Source: Haloplanus ruber
GTDB lineage: Archaea; Halobacteriota; Halobacteria; Halobacteriales; Haloferacaceae
NCBI RefSeq assembly: GCF_024494725.1
Contig: NZ_JANHDK010000003.1
Span: 1 to 64,000, forward strand
DNA length: 64,000 nucleotides
Reading direction: 5' to 3'
The notes below the pieces were generated by a model. That model saw nothing but the letters and a program-made list of their open reading frames with translations. It made no database searches and had not been told where the DNA came from. Positions within the stretch are counted from its first letter, which is position 1, and each line of letters opens with the position of its first letter. Below, one piece after another: positions 60,453-64,000 of this stretch. A program made the position numbers and the translations under genes.

Positions 60453-61351
60453 CCGACGCGACGGATCGCCCCGCCCTGACACGGCGCACGGCGCTCCGAA
60501 CCGCCGCCGGGGCGGTGGCGGCGGGTCTCGGTGCCCGGACCGTCACCGCGCAAGGCGGCGTCGACTACGGTGGCTGGTTCGGGTCCGGCACGGGCGGCGA
60601 GACACAGAACTTCGACGGAACCGCCGACCACACCGGGCAGGATTCGGTGACGGTCGAGGTGGGCGCCGAGGGCAACGGTGGGCCTTACGCCTTCGGTCCC
60701 GCCGCCATCCGAGTCGATCCCGGGACGTCGGTGACCTTCGAGTGGGTGTCCGACACCCACAACGTGCTGATCGAGGAACAGCCGTCCGGCGCCGACTGGG
60801 GCGGTGTCGACAGCATCGAAAACACCGGGTACTCCCACGAACACACCTTCGAAACCGAGGGGGTCTACAAGTACTACTGCCAGCCACACCTCGCGCTCGG
60901 GATGAAAGGCGCCATCGTCGTCGGCGGCAGCGGTGGCGGCGGCGATGCTGGTGGCGGCGCCGGCGGTGGCGGTGAGACCGGTGGCGGCGAGGCTGGCGGT
61001 GGCGAGGCCGCCGGTGGCGGTAGCTCACCGGTCCTCTCTCTGGCCTTCCGCCTCGTCGGCGGCGCCGTCGCGGCGGCGCTCGCCGTCGTCCTTGGAATCA
61101 CCGGCTGGGTGTTCCTCAACTACGACGAGTTCACGACTACCGCCGACGCGGACACGGCCCCCTCACAGGCCGCGCGGACGTCTTCGGAATCGGTGTTCGA
61201 GGCCGGGGTTGTTCGCGAACTCGGGCACGACGAGTACGACCCGTACGGGACGGCGACGCTGATTGTCATCTACGTGGGGATCATCAGCCTGCTGTGGGTG
61301 TTCATGTACTTCGTCGAGTTCCTCGGTGGCGGACCGACGGTGATCGGCTAA
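60449..61351 (+). CDS. Halocyanin fused to a CbaD-like oxidase subunit
   Basis: A 300-residue protein: Tat signal (LTRRTALRTAAGAVAAG), a blue-copper halocyanin domain (about 40-155) with ligands in DTHNVLI, YYCQPH and GMKGAI, a Gly-rich linker (about 158-190), a membrane helix (about 205-225), a linker, and a second helix with YDPYGTATLIVIYVGIIS and WVFMYFVEFLGGGP. The last part looks like the small CbaD subunit of haloarchaeal ba3 oxidase. So the electron donor seems tied to the oxidase. Confidence 0.82.
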   Translation: MTDATDRPALTRRTALRTAAGAVAAGLGARTVTAQGGVDYGGWFGSGTGGETQNFDGTADHTGQDSVTVEVGAEGNGGPYAFGPAAIRVDPGTSVTFEWVSDTHNVLIEEQPSGADWGGVDSIENTGYSHEHTFETEGVYKYYCQPHLALGMKGAIVVGGSGGGGDAGGGAGGGGETGGGEAGGGEAAGGGSSPVLSLAFRLVGGAVAAALAVVLGITGWVFLNYDEFTTTADADTAPSQAARTSSESVFEAGVVRELGHDEYDPYGTATLIVIYVGIISLLWVFMYFVEFLGGGPTVIG

Positions 61352-61366
61352 CTGGAGGGATCACGC

Positions 61367-61873
61367 ATGGAAATTCATCGATACGAGAAACTCTGGACGG
61401 TGGCCGCGCTCCTGTTGATCGTCGGCCTCATCGCGACGGTAACTTACGGAGCGGTCGGCCCGGGCGTAACGATGGTCGACGACTCGGGCGGAACGGTCGA
61501 CGCTCAGTCGCTCGGCGACACCGAGTTTAGCGACCCTGGTGTGACACAGGTCGACAACAACGAGTACGAAGTCCACGTCGTCGCACGACAGTTCCTCTTC
61601 CAGCCTGGAACCGCCGAGCCGATCCGGGTGCCGGCCAACTCGGAGGTGACGTTCTACATCACCGCCGCGGACGTGGTTCACGGCTTCGAACTCGCGGGTA
61701 CCAACGTCAACACCATGGCGATCCCGGGACAGGTCGCCGAAGTGACCGTCAGATTTGACGAACCCGCGCAGTATGGGATCGTCTGTCACGAGTACTGTGG
61801 CGCCGGGCACCACACGATGGCGGGACAACTCGTCGTCGTGCCCGAAGACGAGTACGACACGGAGGGTAGCTAA
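61367..61873 (+). CDS. cbaB: ba3-type terminal oxidase subunit II (CuA)
   Basis: A 168-residue subunit with one N-terminal helix (about 10-30) and a cupredoxin domain outside. The CuA ligands are in VVHGFEL and CHEYCGAGHHTM (two Cys, His, Met). It receives electrons from halocyanin and passes them to subunit I. The stop is directly followed by the ATG of subunit I. Confidence 0.94.
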   Translation: MEIHRYEKLWTVAALLLIVGLIATVTYGAVGPGVTMVDDSGGTVDAQSLGDTEFSDPGVTQVDNNEYEVHVVARQFLFQPGTAEPIRVPANSEVTFYITAADVVHGFELAGTNVNTMAIPGQVAEVTVRFDEPAQYGIVCHEYCGAGHHTMAGQLVVVPEDEYDTEGS

Positions 61874-63553
61874 ATGGCATACGTCGACGACTTCCCGACC
61901 GACGCACGCATCGTTCGCTGGAACATGGCCGTCGCCTTCTTGGCACTCGGCGTCGGCGGCCTGTTCGGCATGGTACAGGCGCTTCACCGCACGGGGGTCT
62001 TCCGCGGGTTCGTGAGCTCCGCCGACTACTATACGGTGCTCACGGGCCACGGTGTCCTCCTCGCGCTCGTCTTTACGACCTTCGCCCTCGCCGGACTGTT
62101 CACGTGGGGCGTCACGCGGAGCCTCGACCGCTCGCTGCCCAGTCCGCGGTTCTCGATGGCCTGGTTCAGCCTGATGCTCGTCGGGGCGATTACGGCGGCC
62201 GTAACCATTCTTGGGGGACTGGTCCCCTCGATGCCGCTGAGCGCCGACGTGCTCTATACGTTCTACGCGCCCATGAAGGCCCACCCGCTGTTCTACATCG
62301 GTCTGACGCTGTTCATCGTCGGCTCGTGGCTCGCGGGCGTCGACTGGTTCCGCACCTACTGGCACTGGCGCGGCGACAACCCCGACGAGCGCATCCCCCT
62401 GCAGACGTTCATGGTGCTGACGACGATGCTGATGTGGTACATCTCCTCGGCCGGCGTGGCCGTGGAGGTGCTCTTTTTCCTCCTCCCGTGGTCGCTAGGC
62501 CTGATCGCCGAGGTTGACCCGCTGCTCACCCGGACGCTGTTCTGGTACTTCGGGCACCCGGTCGTCTACTTCTGGCTCATGCCGGCCTACTTCATCTGGT
62601 ACACCGTGTTGCCGAAGCTGTCCGGTGGGCGGCTGTTCAGCGACCCGCTCGCCCGCGTGGTGTTCGTCCTCTTCCTCTTGCTCTCGACGCCGGTTGGCTT
62701 CCACCACCAGTACGTCGACCCCGGAATCCCCGAGGGCTTTAAGTTCATTGCGATGACAAACACCATGTTCCTCCTCTTGCCGAGCCTCCTCACCGCGTTT
62801 ACCGTCGTCGCCAGCATCGAACACGGCGGCCGCCAGCGCGGCGGCGAGGGTCGGCTGGGGTGGCTGCGGACGCTCCCTTGGGACGAACCCGCCTTCGCCG
62901 GCTGTGTGCTTGCGGGGCTGATGTTCGCTGCCGGCGGCTTCTCGGGCATGATCAACGCCGGGATGAACATCAACTATCTCGTCCACAACACGCTGTGGGT
63001 GCCGGGGCACTTCCACCTCACCGTCGGCACCGCCTCCGCGCTCACGTTCATGGCCGCGGGCTACTGGCTGTTCCCGCAGATCACCGGGAACCGCCTGCGC
63101 TTCCGGACGCTCGCGACCATCCAGCCATACCTCTGGTTTATCGGCATGACGTTCATGTCGAACGCCATGCACCGCGCCGGTCTCGCGGGCATCCCCCGGC
63201 GTACCGCCGAACCCCAGTACGACAGCGTCACCTTCCAGGGCGTCGTCGGCGGCGTGAGCGAGATGCGCCTCCAAATCGCCCTCGGTGGCACTCTGCTGTT
63301 CGTCGCCCTTCTCCTGTTCCTGATCGTCGTCTTCGGAACGTGGCTGGGCGGCGACGGCACCGACTCTCTCCGGGTCAACAGCTCGATTCCGGCGCCGCTC
63401 TCCGGCCCGGAACACAGCCCGAAGATCCTCGACAACCTGAAGCTCTGGACGGCCGTCGCCATCGTCCTGATCGTGCTCGCCTACGGCCTGCCGTTGTCGG
63501 CACTGGTCGCCGACGGCCTGTTCGCACCGGGAAGCCCGCCGATTCCGGTGTGA
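61874..63553 (+). CDS. cbaA: ba3-type terminal oxidase subunit I
   Basis: A 559-residue heme-copper oxidase subunit with about 13 helices. Seen are the first heme ligand region TGHGVLLALVF, the CuB histidine with the cross-linked tyrosine in GHPVVYFWLMP, the HH pair in TPVGFHHQYVDP, and both histidines of VPGHFHLTVG. The HPVVYFW spacing is type B, so it reduces oxygen to water and pumps fewer protons. Works with the subunits encoded upstream. Confidence 0.95.
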   Translation: MAYVDDFPTDARIVRWNMAVAFLALGVGGLFGMVQALHRTGVFRGFVSSADYYTVLTGHGVLLALVFTTFALAGLFTWGVTRSLDRSLPSPRFSMAWFSLMLVGAITAAVTILGGLVPSMPLSADVLYTFYAPMKAHPLFYIGLTLFIVGSWLAGVDWFRTYWHWRGDNPDERIPLQTFMVLTTMLMWYISSAGVAVEVLFFLLPWSLGLIAEVDPLLTRTLFWYFGHPVVYFWLMPAYFIWYTVLPKLSGGRLFSDPLARVVFVLFLLLSTPVGFHHQYVDPGIPEGFKFIAMTNTMFLLLPSLLTAFTVVASIEHGGRQRGGEGRLGWLRTLPWDEPAFAGCVLAGLMFAAGGFSGMINAGMNINYLVHNTLWVPGHFHLTVGTASALTFMAAGYWLFPQITGNRLRFRTLATIQPYLWFIGMTFMSNAMHRAGLAGIPRRTAEPQYDSVTFQGVVGGVSEMRLQIALGGTLLFVALLLFLIVVFGTWLGGDGTDSLRVNSSIPAPLSGPEHSPKILDNLKLWTAVAIVLIVLAYGLPLSALVADGLFAPGSPPIPV

Positions 63554-63563
63554 ATTCTCAGTC

Positions 63564-64000
63564 GTGAGCGACGATAGCACCACGCCGGACGGCGGGCCTG
63601 ACGACAGGGGGCGTGATCCCGCCGACCCGCCGGACGGCTCGGACGGTGGGCTCTCGAAGCGCACCCTGATCCGCCTGCTCGTCGGATTCAGTATCGGCGT
63701 CCCGCTGCTCGTCGAGGGGGTCACGTTCTTCGGCCTCCTCAGCGACCAGTTCGGTGGCGGCGGTGACGACGGCGGAAGCGACGGCACGTCGACCGCTGCA
63801 GACGACGGCAACGCTGTCGGCGTCGGCGACGACATGCTCCCCGAGACCGACCGCTCGGAGACGCTCGCCAGCGCCATCCTCCGGGAGACCGGTGAGGACC
63901 GCTGGCCGCTCTCGCTGACCGTCGAGGTGACGAACACCGGGTCGACCGACTACGAGTTCCAGTTGCTCGATGTCCACCTGGCAGACGGACGGCGCGTCGA
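63564..64000 (+). CDS. Membrane-anchored protein downstream of cbaA (partial)
   Basis: GTG 63564 opens a frame that is still open at the window end (145 codons). A Pro/Asp-rich cytoplasmic start (1-36) is followed by one membrane helix (about 43-62), a Gly/Asp linker and the beginning of an outside domain (LTVEVTNTGSTDYEF, a beta-sandwich-like start). It follows cbaA by 10 bases, so it belongs to the oxidase operon; role in assembly is possible. Incomplete at the 3' end. Confidence 0.7.
   Translation, partial: MSDDSTTPDGGPDDRGRDPADPPDGSDGGLSKRTLIRLLVGFSIGVPLLVEGVTFFGLLSDQFGGGGDDGGSDGTSTAADDGNAVGVGDDMLPETDRSETLASAILRETGEDRWPLSLTVEVTNTGSTDYEFQLLDVHLADGRRV

Noticed and set aside
1-64000. CRISPR arrays, integrases, transposases, toxin-antitoxin or defence islands
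   Set aside because: No regularly spaced repeats and no proteins of these families were found; the region is mostly core chromosome.

Overview
This window is chromosomal DNA of a halophilic archaeon (class Halobacteria). The evidence is a 23S-5S-tRNA-Cys operon end of haloarchaeal type, GC-rich DNA, very acidic Asp/Glu-rich proteins, archaeal information-processing genes (aIF2-gamma, Rpo7, Spt4, S24e, Kae1-Bud32, Rio-free), coenzyme F420 genes, halocyanin and a ba3-type oxidase. Across the window a T/A-rich box centred about 27 bases before the start codon repeatedly points to leaderless transcripts; this rule was used to choose many of the starts given here. I see no insertion sequence, integrase or CRISPR array. 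The genus cannot be fixed from this sequence alone.

Layout. 1-600: 3' end of the rRNA operon with a tRNA-like processing element before 5S, a strong hairpin terminator and tRNA-Cys. 630-11990: an ABC exporter, a LOV-domain (blue-light type) histidine kinase, a zinc alcohol dehydrogenase, a soluble PAS-transducer, an AAA ATPase, a cation/proton antiporter with RCK domains and a metallo-beta-lactamase-fold protein. 12068-20343: seryl-tRNA synthetase, amphi-Trp protein, Tsr3, NOG1-like and EngB GTPases, a DUF389 membrane protein, a BASS-type symporter and a 5-FCL-like protein. 20347-27650: redox enzymes, a Nudix/eIF2B-like fusion, a phosphodiesterase, and the F420 pair CofE and Mer. 27661-31994: a mutS-mutL mismatch-repair operon. 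32033-35120: an operon with an APC permease/UspA fusion and a UspA gene broken by two nonsense codons. 35212-44909: a site-2 protease, PitA (chlorite-dismutase/ABM fusion), acyltransferase, PQQ-type sugar dehydrogenase, a putative Nmad3 protein, a protease-like protein with no catalytic residues, tRNA-Gly and NadE.

44953-47400 contains tRNA-Thr, a distinctly AT-richer island with one small membrane gene, a serine acetyltransferase, and a gene-free stretch with four consecutive perfect hairpins and a TATA-like box placed exactly so that transcription would start at the first stem. I consider this the best candidate for something undescribed (a structured RNA of about 260 nt). 47452-53665 is the conserved translation/transcription cluster (RdgB-like, aIF2-gamma, PIN protein, rpo7, spt4, GTP-dependent dephospho-CoA kinase, S24e, Kae1-Bud32). 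53666-56655 holds small proteins, a likely PD-(D/E)XK nuclease with a cysteine cluster, and a PhnP-like hydrolase.

56726-64000 is a respiratory copper module: a FixI/CcoI-type copper ATPase, a SafE/DsbD-like membrane protein and a small membrane protein on the minus strand diverge from a plus-strand operon encoding a halocyanin fused to a CbaD-like oxidase subunit, oxidase subunit II (CuA) and subunit I, and a gene that runs off the window. Copper delivery and the copper-requiring oxidase with its likely built-in electron donor are thus encoded back to back.
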